A stretch of DNA of 33,824 nt, taken from positions 5,167 to 38,990 of the forward strand of contig DBRK01000027.1 in assembly GCA_002306315.1 (NCBI GenBank). The letters run 5' to 3'. The first letter of the stretch is position 1; every line of letters starts with the position of its first letter. The notes beneath the pieces are model-generated. The model worked only from the letters and a program-made list of their open reading frames with translations, was not told the origin of the DNA and did not search any database. Made by a program: the position numbers and the translations under genes. This document shows, one piece after another, positions 16,569 to 24,727 of this stretch. This DNA comes from Patescibacteria group bacterium UBA1370 (GTDB taxonomy: Bacteria > Patescibacteriota > Microgenomatia > UBA1400 > PJMF01).

Positions 16569-17678
16569 ATGAAAATAAAAGCTTTACAAGAAAATCTACA
16601 TCAATCTCTAAACTACATTCAAAAGGCGATTCCCAGCAAACCACCTTTGCCAATTTTGTCATCAGTGATATTTACAGCAAAGGATGGTGTCTGTTCAATT
16701 GCCGCAACTGATCTTTATTTTGGGGTTAAAGCAGGTTTGCAAGCAGAGGTGGTAGAGAATGGAGACGTCGTCATACCAGGTAGACAGTTTAGGGAAATTA
16801 TCGCTTCACTGCCACCAGGACCACTGGAGCTTGCTTATCAAGACGGAACCTTGACTATAAAATCAGAAAATACTAAAGCATCGTTACAGTGTCAAAACAG
16901 CGAAGATTTCCCGCCATTCCCAGAAGTTTCAGGCAGCGAATACTCACTCTCCAAGGAACATCTGGAAAAAATTGAGCGCTACATTTCATTTAGCGCCTCA
17001 GCTGATCAGGCTCGGCCGGTGTTAACTTCTGTGCTCTTTTCTTTTGCCAAAGATGGATTAAAAGTTGTTAGTACCGATGGTTTTAGGCTAGCGCTGATGC
17101 AGTTACCCGATTCTCAGGTACAAGAAGCCGAGCAAATGTTAGTGCCCGCAAAAGCTCTTAGTGAGGTCTACCGCATACTCGCTCAATCGGAGGTTGCAGA
17201 CGCCCGTTTTACAGTGTCTGAGGAGCTTAAACAAGTCTTTTTTGCCATCGATGGCGTTGAGATTTACGTACGGTTGATTGAGGGAAGTTTTCCGCCCTAT
17301 GAAAAAATCATACCTACCGGCTTTGTTACCGAGGTGATTTTTGACACTGAGGAGCTGATTAGCAACATCAAGAGGGCCTCTATATTTTCTCGGGATGCTT
17401 CGAATATAGTAAAGTTTGGTTTTCAGGGAGGGAAGACCACTTTAACAGCGGCCTCCCCTTCTCTTGGGCAATTTGTCGGCGAGCTGTCGCAGGCTGTAGT
17501 AACCGGTAGCGACGCAGAAATTGCATTTAACTCAAAATATTTACTCGACTTTTTACAATCGGTGACAAGCCCCACTATGTCTTTTGGCATGAGTGACAGT
17601 TTAAAACCAGCTGCTTTCAAAACCGAGGAACTGGAAAATTATCAGTATATTGTAATGCCGTTTAAGGTGAATCGATAA
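16569..17678 (+). CDS. dnaN: DNA polymerase III subunit beta (sliding clamp)
   Basis: The 369-residue protein is the ring-shaped clamp that tethers DNA polymerase III to DNA. Length and the three-domain pattern fit the family. Recognisable parts include the N-terminal NLHQSLNYIQKAIPSKPPLP-like segment, the PGRQFREII motif of domain one, the STDGFRLAL motif (about residue 170) of domain two, and the C-terminal YIVMPFKVNR, which carries the typical MP-x-(K/R) ending. The ATG at 16569 follows AT-rich origin DNA and has no Shine-Dalgarno sequence. It lies directly after oriC, in the usual dnaA-dnaN order. recF and gyrB do not follow; rpmH comes next. Confidence 0.97.
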   Translation: MKIKALQENLHQSLNYIQKAIPSKPPLPILSSVIFTAKDGVCSIAATDLYFGVKAGLQAEVVENGDVVIPGRQFREIIASLPPGPLELAYQDGTLTIKSENTKASLQCQNSEDFPPFPEVSGSEYSLSKEHLEKIERYISFSASADQARPVLTSVLFSFAKDGLKVVSTDGFRLALMQLPDSQVQEAEQMLVPAKALSEVYRILAQSEVADARFTVSEELKQVFFAIDGVEIYVRLIEGSFPPYEKIIPTGFVTEVIFDTEELISNIKRASIFSRDASNIVKFGFQGGKTTLTAASPSLGQFVGELSQAVVTGSDAEIAFNSKYLLDFLQSVTSPTMSFGMSDSLKPAAFKTEELENYQYIVMPFKVNR

Positions 17679-17692
17679 TAAATCTTGCCTTG

Positions 17693-17701
17693 TGTTATAA
17701 T
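17693..17701 (+). promoter_or_regulatory. Extended -10 promoter of rpmH
   Basis: TGTTATAAT is a perfect extended -10. The rpmH ATG at 17710 lies eight bases after it, so the mRNA leader is predicted to be about two bases. Confidence 0.65.
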
Positions 17702-17709
17702 TTCGACCT

Positions 17710-17856
17710 ATGCCAAAGAGAACATGGAACCCCAAGCAGAAAAAACGAGTTCGTAAACACGGTTTTCTTCACCGTATGAAGAAACACGTTTCAGTCATTA
17801 AATCCCGCCGAGCCAAAGGCCGCAAGAAACTTGCTGTTTCTGCCAAGAGGCAGTAG
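17710..17856 (+). CDS. rpmH: 50S ribosomal protein L34
   Basis: This 48-residue, highly basic protein begins MPKRTWNPKQKKRVRKHGF and continues with HRMKKH and the SRRAKGRKKL signature, which identifies L34 of the large ribosomal subunit. It is two to four residues longer at the C-terminus than many homologues. It sits in the conserved rpmH-rnpA-yidD-yidC-jag order. There is no Shine-Dalgarno sequence; a TATAAT box ends eight bases before the ATG, so translation probably begins on a nearly leaderless mRNA. rnpA follows after 10 bases. Confidence 0.97.
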   Translation: MPKRTWNPKQKKRVRKHGFLHRMKKHVSVIKSRRAKGRKKLAVSAKRQ

Positions 17857-17866
17857 GCTAAAGGCA

Positions 17867-18217
17867 ATGATCCCCAGAAAGAATCGACTCCAACTGCGTG
17901 GTAACGCAGAATTTTTTAACACCGCCGGGAAAATTCACGGCCGGCTGGTGACGGTTTTTTATCAATATTCAGATAAAAGTAGCCCGGAAATAGCAGTGAT
18001 TGTTTCCAAAAAAACCGCCTCCAAAGCCACACAGCGCAATAGGATGAAACGAGCCGTTGGTAGTATTGTGACAGAATTGCTGGATGATGTAGCCGGGCTG
18101 GGTTTGCAGGCGGTAATTGTAATCCAAAAACCCGCTTTAACCGCAAGTAGGAGCGAAACCAAACAAGCAATACAGAAAATTTTTAACATAATCGTTGATG
18201 AGAAAAACCGCCGTTGA
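17867..18217 (+). CDS. rnpA: Ribonuclease P protein component
   Basis: RnpA is the protein subunit of RNase P, which trims the 5' ends of tRNA precursors. The ATG at 17867 is chosen over the TTG at 17831 because it gives the usual MIPRKNRLQ start and follows AAAGG; the TTG would overlap rpmH. The 116-residue protein carries the SKK-T-x(4)-QRNRMKR signature at about 47-62, with the conserved RNR at 57-59. Its end overlaps the start of yidD by 20 bases, which suggests translational coupling. Confidence 0.95.
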   Translation: MIPRKNRLQLRGNAEFFNTAGKIHGRLVTVFYQYSDKSSPEIAVIVSKKTASKATQRNRMKRAVGSIVTELLDDVAGLGLQAVIVIQKPALTASRSETKQAIQKIFNIIVDEKNRR

Positions 18218-18419
18218 GAGACTAGTTTTCCGGACATTAGTCATTGGATATCAAGTTTTCCGGGCTTTGCGCTACCAATTTTTGTATAGCGCCTTTGGTT
18301 ATGTCAGCAAATGCAAGCACCAGCCAAGTTGCGGCACCTATGCCCTGAGGAAAATTGAACAAGAAGGCTTGATTGTTGGCGGAGCCAAAGGTATACTGCG
18401 GGTTTTGTCTTGCTGGTAG
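18198..18419 (+). CDS. yidD: Membrane protein insertion efficiency factor YidD
   Basis: YidD is a small amphipathic membrane-associated protein that helps YidC insert proteins. The 73-residue product has the YidD signature: C39-x(2)-Q-PSC45-x(2)-YA, then a Gly-rich segment (GLIVGGAKG) and the terminal R-x(3)-C72. It ends right after this Cys, slightly shorter than some homologues. The ATG at 18198 is preferred to the TTG at 18195. It overlaps rnpA by 20 bases, and no separate ribosome binding site is seen, so coupling to rnpA is likely. Confidence 0.92.
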   Translation: MRKTAVERLVFRTLVIGYQVFRALRYQFLYSAFGYVSKCKHQPSCGTYALRKIEQEGLIVGGAKGILRVLSCW

Positions 18420-18451
18420 CGCTTAATAACCACTGGAAAACTTCTAAAAAA

Positions 18452-18460
18452 TGATACAAT
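18452..18460 (+). promoter_or_regulatory. Extended -10 promoter of yidC
   Basis: TGATACAAT has the TG, one base, TACAAT form. The predicted start near 18467 gives a leader of about 29 bases before the yidC ATG at 18496. Confidence 0.5.
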
Positions 18461-18495
18461 TATCTGGTTAAAAACCCTGAGGTTAAAACAAAAAT

Positions 18496-19257
18496 ATGAG
18501 TATTTTTTCTGAGTTTTTGCTAAATGTTCTTTTATTTTTAAATTCCATAACCGGTAGTCTGGGGTTGGCGATTATTGCTTTTACAATCGTTATCAGATCA
18601 TTATTGCTGCCGGCCACCATTCCCTCGATTAAGGCCACCAGGCGCATGAAGGAAATGCAGCCTGAGCTAAATAAGCTTAAGAAAAAGTTTGGCAACGACA
18701 AACAAGCGCTGCAGCTGGCACAACTGGAACTTTACAAAAAATATAACGTCAATCCTCTCTCCGGATGTTTGCCTCAACTGGTTCAACTCGGCGTACTTAT
18801 TCTTCTTTATCGAGTGCTAGTAGGTTTCTTGGGCAACCCGGAATTTAATGGTTCACATATAGAAACCAGCTTCTTGTGGTTGGATCTAGGCAAACCAGAT
18901 CCGCTTTACATCCTTCCTGTGGCTGCTGGATTATCACAGTTGGTTTTATCGCTAATGATTGCTCCCGGTGCTGAAAAGCGCGACATTGTGCCCAATAAAT
19001 CTAAGAAAAAAGTTGTTCGCGAGGCTAATGAAAAAGAAGAAAACATCGCCGAGATGGCGCAGTCAATGCAGCAGCAAATGTTGTATATCATGCCAGTTTT
19101 TACCGGAATTATCGCCTCAAACTTCCCTTCCGGCCTTGCTCTTTACTGGGTAGCTACCACAATTTTCAGTATTGCCCAACAGTATTTTATTTCTGGCCCC
19201 GGCGGCTTGGTCAGCTATGCCAAGCGCCTTACTGGCCGTTTTGCTTCGAATCAGTAA
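18496..19257 (+). CDS. yidC: YidC/Oxa1 family membrane protein insertase
   Basis: This 253-residue insertase places membrane proteins into the bilayer, with or without SecYEG. It has the short Gram-positive/Oxa1-like form without a large periplasmic domain. Hydrophobic segments lie at about 5-35, 92-113, 135-157 and 195-235. The first carries the conserved Arg (IVIRSLLLP), which is in the hydrophilic groove in studied homologues. The cytoplasmic K/Q-rich hairpin MKEMQPELNKLKKKFG is typical, as is the late motif NFPSGLALYW. A Lys-rich cytoplasmic loop follows the third segment. It is followed after 15 bases by jag. Confidence 0.96.
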   Translation: MSIFSEFLLNVLLFLNSITGSLGLAIIAFTIVIRSLLLPATIPSIKATRRMKEMQPELNKLKKKFGNDKQALQLAQLELYKKYNVNPLSGCLPQLVQLGVLILLYRVLVGFLGNPEFNGSHIETSFLWLDLGKPDPLYILPVAAGLSQLVLSLMIAPGAEKRDIVPNKSKKKVVREANEKEENIAEMAQSMQQQMLYIMPVFTGIIASNFPSGLALYWVATTIFSIAQQYFISGPGGLVSYAKRLTGRFASNQ

Positions 19258-19272
19258 ATTAATAAGGTTCAT

Positions 19273-19728
19273 ATGACTATCGACCTTTTTCTTAAACAAC
19301 TTGCCGAACACTGTGGTTTGGCGGCAGAAGATGTAGAAGTCCTACTGGAGGAGGATGAGGAAGCAATCAACGTCCAGCTAAACTTACCAGAAGAAGAATC
19401 TGGTTTGTTTATTGGCTATCATGGCGAAACCCTGGATTCGTTACAGCGACTTCTCAGACTTACTTTTCAGCGCGATATTCAGAAACGCATTAAACTGAAT
19501 ATCAATCAATACCGCCTGCAACGCGAGGAAAAAGTTCGGGAAATGGCTCGCAACGCCGCTCAGCGCGTCAAGGAAACAGGTAATTCCTACACTTTTTCCC
19601 ACTATCTGCCTTCCAACGAAAGATATGTGGTTCACACCACTGTTTCGGATGAGTTTCCTGATCTAGAGAGTACTTCTAGCGGTGATGGTCGTGATAGAAA
19701 ACTCACTATAAAACAGCGGGAGAAATAG
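19273..19728 (+). CDS. khpB: KhpB/Jag RNA-binding protein (KH and R3H domains)
   Basis: The 151-residue protein has a KH domain with the GYHG loop at 48-51, which matches the GxxG RNA-binding loop, and an R3H domain with R117-x(3)-H121 at the end. The N-terminal Jag_N domain found in many homologues is absent. Known homologues bind RNA and affect cell wall growth and division. AAGG lies six bases before the ATG. The next gene starts two bases after the stop, so the two are surely cotranscribed. The ending is Lys/Arg-rich. Confidence 0.92.
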   Translation: MTIDLFLKQLAEHCGLAAEDVEVLLEEDEEAINVQLNLPEEESGLFIGYHGETLDSLQRLLRLTFQRDIQKRIKLNINQYRLQREEKVREMARNAAQRVKETGNSYTFSHYLPSNERYVVHTTVSDEFPDLESTSSGDGRDRKLTIKQREK

Positions 19729-19729
19729 T

Positions 19730-20155
19730 ATGCGCTTGCGAGTATTTACCGATGGCGGCGCCCGCGGTAATCCCGGCCCAGCGGGAACAGGGGTTGTGGT
19801 GAAAGATTCCCTGGACAATACGGTGTATGAATATAATGAATTTATTGGTGTATCAACCAATAACGAAGCTGAATATACGGCTTTTCTCACTGCGTTAAGG
19901 TGGCTTCATGAGCAAAACCAAGTGAATGATGTTGATGGAGCAGACTTTTTTCTTGATTCCAAGTTGGTTGTTGAGCAAATTAACAAACGTTGGAAAATAA
20001 AAGAACAACGCTTATTAGATTTGGCAAAAAACTGCTGGCAACTAATCTCTACCCTCCCCTATCAGGTAACTATCAAACATGTTGGTCGCTCGGAGAACAC
20101 AGAAGCTGATTTGTTGGTCAACCAGGCCTTGGATGAGCAAAAAGCCGGCGCCTAA
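19730..20155 (+). CDS. Ribonuclease HI family protein
   Basis: The 141-residue product has the RNase H fold and four acidic residues expected for metal-dependent cleavage: D8 in FTDGGARGNPGP, E46 in NNEAEY, D76 in FFLDSKLVVEQ, and D127 in NTEADLLVN. This matches the bacterial RNase HI-like group that lacks the basic protrusion of Escherichia coli RNase HI. It would cut RNA in RNA-DNA hybrids. The GGGAG site inside the end of khpB and the one-base gap show coupling to that gene. Whether it is the main RNase H of the cell cannot be said. Confidence 0.93.
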   Translation: MRLRVFTDGGARGNPGPAGTGVVVKDSLDNTVYEYNEFIGVSTNNEAEYTAFLTALRWLHEQNQVNDVDGADFFLDSKLVVEQINKRWKIKEQRLLDLAKNCWQLISTLPYQVTIKHVGRSENTEADLLVNQALDEQKAGA

Positions 20156-20207
20156 GCGAAAAGACCTCGTACAACCTTCCCCACTTCCCCGTCAGCTCTA
20201 TTTTGCC

Positions 20208-20213
20208 TACAAT
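20208..20213 (+). promoter_or_regulatory. -10 box upstream of the DUF4012 gene
   Basis: TACAAT lies 36 bases before the ATG at 20250, giving a predicted leader of about 30 bases. No clear -35 or extended TG is present. Confidence 0.35.
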
Positions 20214-20249
20214 AACCGGTGATACGCGTATTGTTTTGATTGCCTGCCT

Positions 20250-23200
20250 ATGTCGACCAGGTTTACTACTGAATTGGTGGAAGAGCAACCTCAGGTTGTG
20301 GTTGTTGGCGAACCCTCTTCTTTACTTGGCGGCGTTGTCCAGTTGTTAGAAAAGCGGGGTGTCCAGGCGCAAATTATTGACCCCAGCACAGTGGATGCCA
20401 ACGCTTTTCACCAGGTTTTTTCCAAAGCATATAAAGCGGTTTGGGTACCGGGTAGCAACCCCGGTGAATATGCCTATGAGGCTGCTGTTTCGTTTTTTAA
20501 CCAGCTGGACCTGCCGATTACTATCGTTTTGCCTGTATTGTCTTTTATCAATCCTACCCCCTACTCTCACCAGGTGCTGCACGAATGGTATCAGCAAGCA
20601 AAAAAGAGGCAGGAAAAAATTCTTGACTGTAATCACCGCTTGCCTGGAGCCGGGTTTGTGTTTCTGGCTGACCTAACGGAAACAGAACCAACCAATGATT
20701 CTCCGCTCCACTTTATCTGTCGGACCATTGAGGATGGTTATCTGGTTAATCCTGATGTTAAGTGGTCTTTGCAAAGTCTGGAAAGCGCGCTGGAAGCCGG
20801 CGGCGAGTACATCCTCAGGGGTGGACGCACTGGCAGCGTGGTGATTAAACCGGATGCCGTAAATAGTATTGATACCTTGAGTTTTGTCAAATACAAATTT
20901 GACGTCTATCACCAATTTTCCTTAAGGATAAATAACTCAACTACTGCTTTGCAGGAACTGATTCCCTTTAGAACTGCGAAAAAAAAATCCTCTGGATTAT
21001 CTCCGGATGAGCTCACGGAAATCGTTCGGAGACTACCTGCTCCCAAAGTAAAAAATCAGGCATTTGGCACAAATCTTGAAACTGATTTGGTTCCACCCGC
21101 TACTCCGACTATCAATCAAACCAGAACCCATCGTCGAGTTGTTGATTATTTTCCAAGTCCCAGTCCGGTGGCGCAGGCAGTTGTCGAGGATCTAAGCGTC
21201 CCTGTTCAAGACCTCCGCCAACAAGATGTTTTGCCAAATAATAAGCCTCTTAATGCTGAACCTCTTAAAGATGCGGTAAAAACCGAGTCGCTCCAGAAGG
21301 AAGTGCCGCCGGAATTAGAAAAACAACCTGCTGTCAAACCGCCAAAATCGACAAAACCTCCTGAATTTGATGTTAGTGGAGAATTGTCAAAGATTTTCAC
21401 CACCAAAAGAAATAAACAAAAAAGCGGCCACATCAAACAATTAATCAAGACAGAAAAGCAGTATTTTAAAAAATCCAAGCGCAAAACCATGTTGTTTTGG
21501 GGAGGTTTGGTAAGCGTGGTTTTGGCTGGGGCGATAGTGGTATTCAGTGCTGTTTTCTTGACTTCACAACTGGTGGTGAAAAAATCGCTGCTAGGCGTGA
21601 TACAAGAAGCCCAGGCGTCAGAAACAACTGATATCACTACCCTTAGTAGTTGGAAAAATCTGCGTCGCAGCACTAAGTTTCTGTCTTTTCAGACAGACAT
21701 CTATCAATCCTTGTTGGATAGCGAACTATTTGCCAATGCTGCTATGCTCGCAGACTTATCAGGTTACTTAAACCAGGCCTCGGAATCAATGAGTCAAGTA
21801 AAAACTAATGCTCAGGTGGCGGTTTTATTTGCTTTGGGGCGAGGTCAGGGAGATATTTCCACCTTGACTAAAAACCTTACCTCAGAGGCCCAGACGACCT
21901 ATGACAATCTTTCTTTGGTGCAAGCGCAACTAGAACAATTGGGGCAAATAATCCAAGACGATGAAGCAAAAACTCTTTTTGCAGATTATGAAACCAAAAT
22001 CAGGGAAAAACGCCAGGCGCTGGCCGCGGTGCAGCGTCTGGGACCGCACTTAGAGGGAATTTTAGGCAAAGAAGGAAAGAAAACTTACGCTGTCGTCTTG
22101 CAGAACAATCATGAGCTGCGGCCAACCGGCGGATTTATTCAGGCAGTTGCTTTGTTGACTTTTGAAAACGGCGCTCTGCTTTCCCGCCAGGTATACAGTA
22201 GTTATGAAATTGACCGGCGCTTTGCCGGTGCAACCAACCCTCCTGAGGAAATTCGCCAGTACCTAGGTGAGGAAAATTGGTATTTTCGCGACAGCAACTG
22301 GAATCCGCACTTTCCGTCAGCAGCGGAAAAAATGGCTTGGTTCTTGGAAAAAAGCTTAGGAACCAAAGTCGACGGAGTCATCGGTCTTAACCTATTTGCC
22401 CTGGAAGACATAATAGCCAGCGTTGGACCTGTAGATCTGGATGAGTACAACGAAACCCTTACCCATCGCAACCTCCAGGAGCGGATGGAGTTTCATTCTG
22501 AAGTGATTTTGGTAGAAAACACTAGTGCTAAAGATTATGGTGTTTTAGTTTTAGGGGCAGTTTTGGATAAGATGGTCAACTTGAGTGACGAAAAGATTGT
22601 AGGGTTGTTGTCTGTCCTCTCCCGGGCTATGGAGACCCAGCAATTATCGGTGGCGGTTTTTGAACCCAGCGCTCAAGAAACTTTGGCTTCCCTGGGTTGG
22701 TCTGGATCGATGGTTCAACCCAACTGCCCCCCTCAGCTCAATGATGACACCTGCATAGTTGACACTGTTGCCCAAATTGAGGCCAACGTTGGTGTCAACA
22801 AGGCAAATTATTATGTCAAACGATCAATAAATCAGGTGGTCACGCTTAACCCGCAGGAAATCAGCCACCAGCGGTCAATTTTATTGGAAAACACAGCCCA
22901 AACCAACGCTTGGCCAAAAGGTAGTTACAAGGCATATATGCGTTTCTATCTGCCTAAGGAGGCGGCTGTGCAGGGGGTTACTGTTGGTAATCAGGCTGTG
23001 CAGCCGGAATCCTTGCGAGTGTGGTCTGAAAACGACCGGGTTGTGGCTGGAGTTTTGGTGGACGTGCCTATTGGCCAGGCACAGCAAATAAATATTGTTT
23101 ATTCTGAGCCAGCAGACCTTTTCGAGACCTTTTCCTATGCGTTTTTCAACCAAAAACAAGCTGGAACCGCCGAGACGCCGCTGACCGTCACTATCATCAA

Positions 23201-23315
23201 TAACACCGGCCGCTACCCTGCTCTAATTGCGCCGCAGGCTGAGGTTAACGGCAACACAATTGTTTTTGACAAAATCAATGAAAAACACTCGTTTGTCGGC
23301 GTCCGTTTCGACTAA
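20250..23315 (+). CDS. DUF4012 domain membrane protein with N-terminal Rossmann-like region
   Basis: The 1021-residue protein begins with a beta-alpha segment (PQVVVVGEPSSLLGG, about 14-28) that looks like the nucleotide-binding start of a Rossmann fold, and the first 200 residues are probably a degenerate epimerase-like domain. A Pro/Ser-rich charged linker (about 260-390) leads to a membrane helix at about 412-436. The rest is external. DUF4012 lies at about 610-770, including NNHELRPTGGF and the WYFRDSNWNPHFP segment. DUF4012 proteins are common in Patescibacteria and some Gram-positive bacteria; their function is unknown, with a surface or envelope role suspected. The ATG has no Shine-Dalgarno sequence. 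Confidence 0.88.
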   Translation: MSTRFTTELVEEQPQVVVVGEPSSLLGGVVQLLEKRGVQAQIIDPSTVDANAFHQVFSKAYKAVWVPGSNPGEYAYEAAVSFFNQLDLPITIVLPVLSFINPTPYSHQVLHEWYQQAKKRQEKILDCNHRLPGAGFVFLADLTETEPTNDSPLHFICRTIEDGYLVNPDVKWSLQSLESALEAGGEYILRGGRTGSVVIKPDAVNSIDTLSFVKYKFDVYHQFSLRINNSTTALQELIPFRTAKKKSSGLSPDELTEIVRRLPAPKVKNQAFGTNLETDLVPPATPTINQTRTHRRVVDYFPSPSPVAQAVVEDLSVPVQDLRQQDVLPNNKPLNAEPLKDAVKTESLQKEVPPELEKQPAVKPPKSTKPPEFDVSGELSKIFTTKRNKQKSGHIKQLIKTEKQYFKKSKRKTMLFWGGLVSVVLAGAIVVFSAVFLTSQLVVKKSLLGVIQEAQASETTDITTLSSWKNLRRSTKFLSFQTDIYQSLLDSELFANAAMLADLSGYLNQASESMSQVKTNAQVAVLFALGRGQGDISTLTKNLTSEAQTTYDNLSLVQAQLEQLGQIIQDDEAKTLFADYETKIREKRQALAAVQRLGPHLEGILGKEGKKTYAVVLQNNHELRPTGGFIQAVALLTFENGALLSRQVYSSYEIDRRFAGATNPPEEIRQYLGEENWYFRDSNWNPHFPSAAEKMAWFLEKSLGTKVDGVIGLNLFALEDIIASVGPVDLDEYNETLTHRNLQERMEFHSEVILVENTSAKDYGVLVLGAVLDKMVNLSDEKIVGLLSVLSRAMETQQLSVAVFEPSAQETLASLGWSGSMVQPNCPPQLNDDTCIVDTVAQIEANVGVNKANYYVKRSINQVVTLNPQEISHQRSILLENTAQTNAWPKGSYKAYMRFYLPKEAAVQGVTVGNQAVQPESLRVWSENDRVVAGVLVDVPIGQAQQINIVYSEPADLFETFSYAFFNQKQAGTAETPLTVTIINNTGRYPALIAPQAEVNGNTIVFDKINEKHSFVGVRFD

Positions 23316-23381
23316 GTCCAACCGCACCCACTTCGCCCTAATCTGTTTAATCTCCCTGGTGTAGCACAAATTTTCAGTTGC

Positions 23382-23390
23382 TGGTATAAT
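23382..23390 (+). promoter_or_regulatory. Extended -10 promoter of rplY
   Basis: TGGTATAAT is a perfect extended -10. A start near 23397 gives a leader of about 39 bases that contains the AGAGG ribosome binding site at 23426-23430. Confidence 0.65.
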
Positions 23391-23435
23391 CACACCTCTG
23401 TTGTAATCCGTGAAGTGAGTATATTAGAGGAAAAT

Positions 23436-24110
23436 ATGACAGCTAACAGTCAAAAAATTATCTTTCATGTCAAGCCGCGCGACCTGAGTACGACTAAAGC
23501 CAGTGTTGTTCGAAATCAAGGTGGTTTGCCAGCCAACATTTATGGTTTAAAAATGGATTCTGAGGCCGTCATAGCCGATTTAAAGGCTTTTGAGAAACTT
23601 TATGAGGCTGAGGGCGACACGGGTCTGATTTACCTAGAAATTGAGGGTGAAAACAAACAAGTGCCGGTGCTCATTGATGAGGTCAATTATCACCCGGTGA
23701 CTGGTGCCATTGAGCACGCAGTGTTCCGGAGGGTGAACTTGGCAGAAAAAATCACCGCCGAAGTGCCTGTTGAGTTGGTTGGTGAGAACGAAGTACCCAA
23801 CTCCATGGTTTTGACAGTTGTTGACGCCTTGGAAGTGAGTGCTTTGCCAACCGATCTGCCTGACAAATTTGAGGTTGACATCAGTGCTCTCAAGGATTTT
23901 GGCGATACTATCACTATTGGTGATCTAAAATATGACCGGGAAAAGGTTGAGATTCAGATGACAGGGGAAGTGAATGAGGAATCGCCCGTAGTACTGTTGC
24001 AGGAAGTTAAAGAAGAAGTTGAACCTGAGGAAGAGGCGTCTGTCGAAGATGTTGAAGTTGGTGATGGCGAAGAAGCGGAGGAAAGCACTGAAGCTCCTGC
24101 AGAAGAATAA
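23436..24110 (+). CDS. rplY: 50S ribosomal protein L25, CTC/TL5 form
   Basis: L25 binds 5S rRNA in the large subunit. The two-domain CTC/TL5 form is seen: an N-terminal 5S-binding domain (about 1-92, with RNQGGLPANIYG, and a DEVNYHPVTG motif) and a C-terminal beta domain (about 93-180). A Glu/Asp-rich tail covers about 185-224. The ATG at 23436 is chosen over the GTG at 23415 because AGAGG sits five bases before it and the product then starts directly with the usual N-terminal strand. A strong terminator follows. Confidence 0.95.
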   Translation: MTANSQKIIFHVKPRDLSTTKASVVRNQGGLPANIYGLKMDSEAVIADLKAFEKLYEAEGDTGLIYLEIEGENKQVPVLIDEVNYHPVTGAIEHAVFRRVNLAEKITAEVPVELVGENEVPNSMVLTVVDALEVSALPTDLPDKFEVDISALKDFGDTITIGDLKYDREKVEIQMTGEVNEESPVVLLQEVKEEVEPEEEASVEDVEVGDGEEAEESTEAPAEE

Positions 24111-24132
24111 AAATTTAAATAAAGAAATTATC

Positions 24133-24158
24133 AAGCCCGGCTTACGCCGGGCTTTTTT
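24133..24158 (+). terminator. Rho-independent terminator of rplY
   Basis: AAGCCCGGC (24133-24141), loop TTAC, then GCCGGGCTT (24146-24154) form a perfect nine-pair stem that runs into a six-T tract. It is the only strong intrinsic terminator I see in the window. The remaining 86 bases to the next gene hold nothing recognised. Confidence 0.95.
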
Positions 24159-24244
24159 ATTTCTTGCCGCATTTTTACCAACTTTTTAAGAAGAAAACGC
24201 ATACTCCATATGAACAATATACAAGGAAGAAAAAAACAGAGTGG

Positions 24245-24694
24245 TTATTGAGCAGCGAAAATAGCGTGGTTGGGGTGCAGTTTCCGCGCTCGTTGCCAGT
24301 AAAACTGGGCTTGCTCATCATTGCCGAGAGCCGTGTGCAGCAGCGAGGCATTAATGAGTAGTTGAAAATGAGTTGGTTGTTGCTGGAGATAAAATTCTGT
24401 TTTTTCTAACCGGCGGACAACTTCGGCTTGTGGTATCCGCTCGATATTAACCAGCGCGGAGTAGGGAGGTGGTGTTGGCGGTAGGACCAGTTCTACAACT
24501 GCCGGAGCCGCGTCAAGAGATAGGTGATGAAACACCAATCCGGCGGTCAACGCAAAGAAGATTGCGGCAGCCAGAAAAGAAGAGTTGTGACTGATTTTAT
24601 TGGGGAGCAAGAACCATGATTGGGCAGTCAGCAGATGAGCTAAATGCACAGCCAGCCGCAACTGAAAAAGCCGATACTTAAAACCAACCAACAT
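24245..24694 (-). CDS. Small membrane protein with a TPR-like C-terminus, function unknown
   Basis: The 149-residue product has an N-terminal basic region, a membrane helix at about 38-57, a Pro-rich linker (PPTPPPYSA) and a helical C-terminus. The segment with ASLLHTALGNDEQAQFYW and a following ARKLHPN reads like one TPR helix pair. One to two TPR units are too few to name a partner. It is downstream of valS on the same strand with a 33-base gap, but it has its own GATAAT box. I do not recognise a family. Being on the strand opposite to rplY, it converges on the rplY terminator. Confidence 0.7.
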   Translation of the reverse strand: MLVGFKYRLFQLRLAVHLAHLLTAQSWFLLPNKISHNSSFLAAAIFFALTAGLVFHHLSLDAAPAVVELVLPPTPPPYSALVNIERIPQAEVVRRLEKTEFYLQQQPTHFQLLINASLLHTALGNDEQAQFYWQRARKLHPNHAIFAAQ

Positions 24695-24702
24695 ACGTGC
24701 CT

Positions 24703-24708
24703 ATTATC
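24703..24708 (-). promoter_or_regulatory. -10 box of the TPR-like membrane protein gene
   Basis: GATAAT on the minus strand ends eight bases before the ATG at 24694, with no Shine-Dalgarno sequence between, so a nearly leaderless mRNA is predicted. Confidence 0.4.
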
Positions 24709-24727
24709 GGGGTAGGGTAGAGGGCAT

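Noticed and set aside
21206..21673. 155-residue minus-strand frame inside the DUF4012 gene
   Set aside because: It lies wholly within a well-supported gene and covers the linker and membrane helix antisense; no start signals.
24164..24361. 65-residue plus-strand frame downstream of rplY
   Set aside because: It begins right after the rplY terminator with no promoter and overlaps the TPR-like minus-strand gene, which has better protein character.
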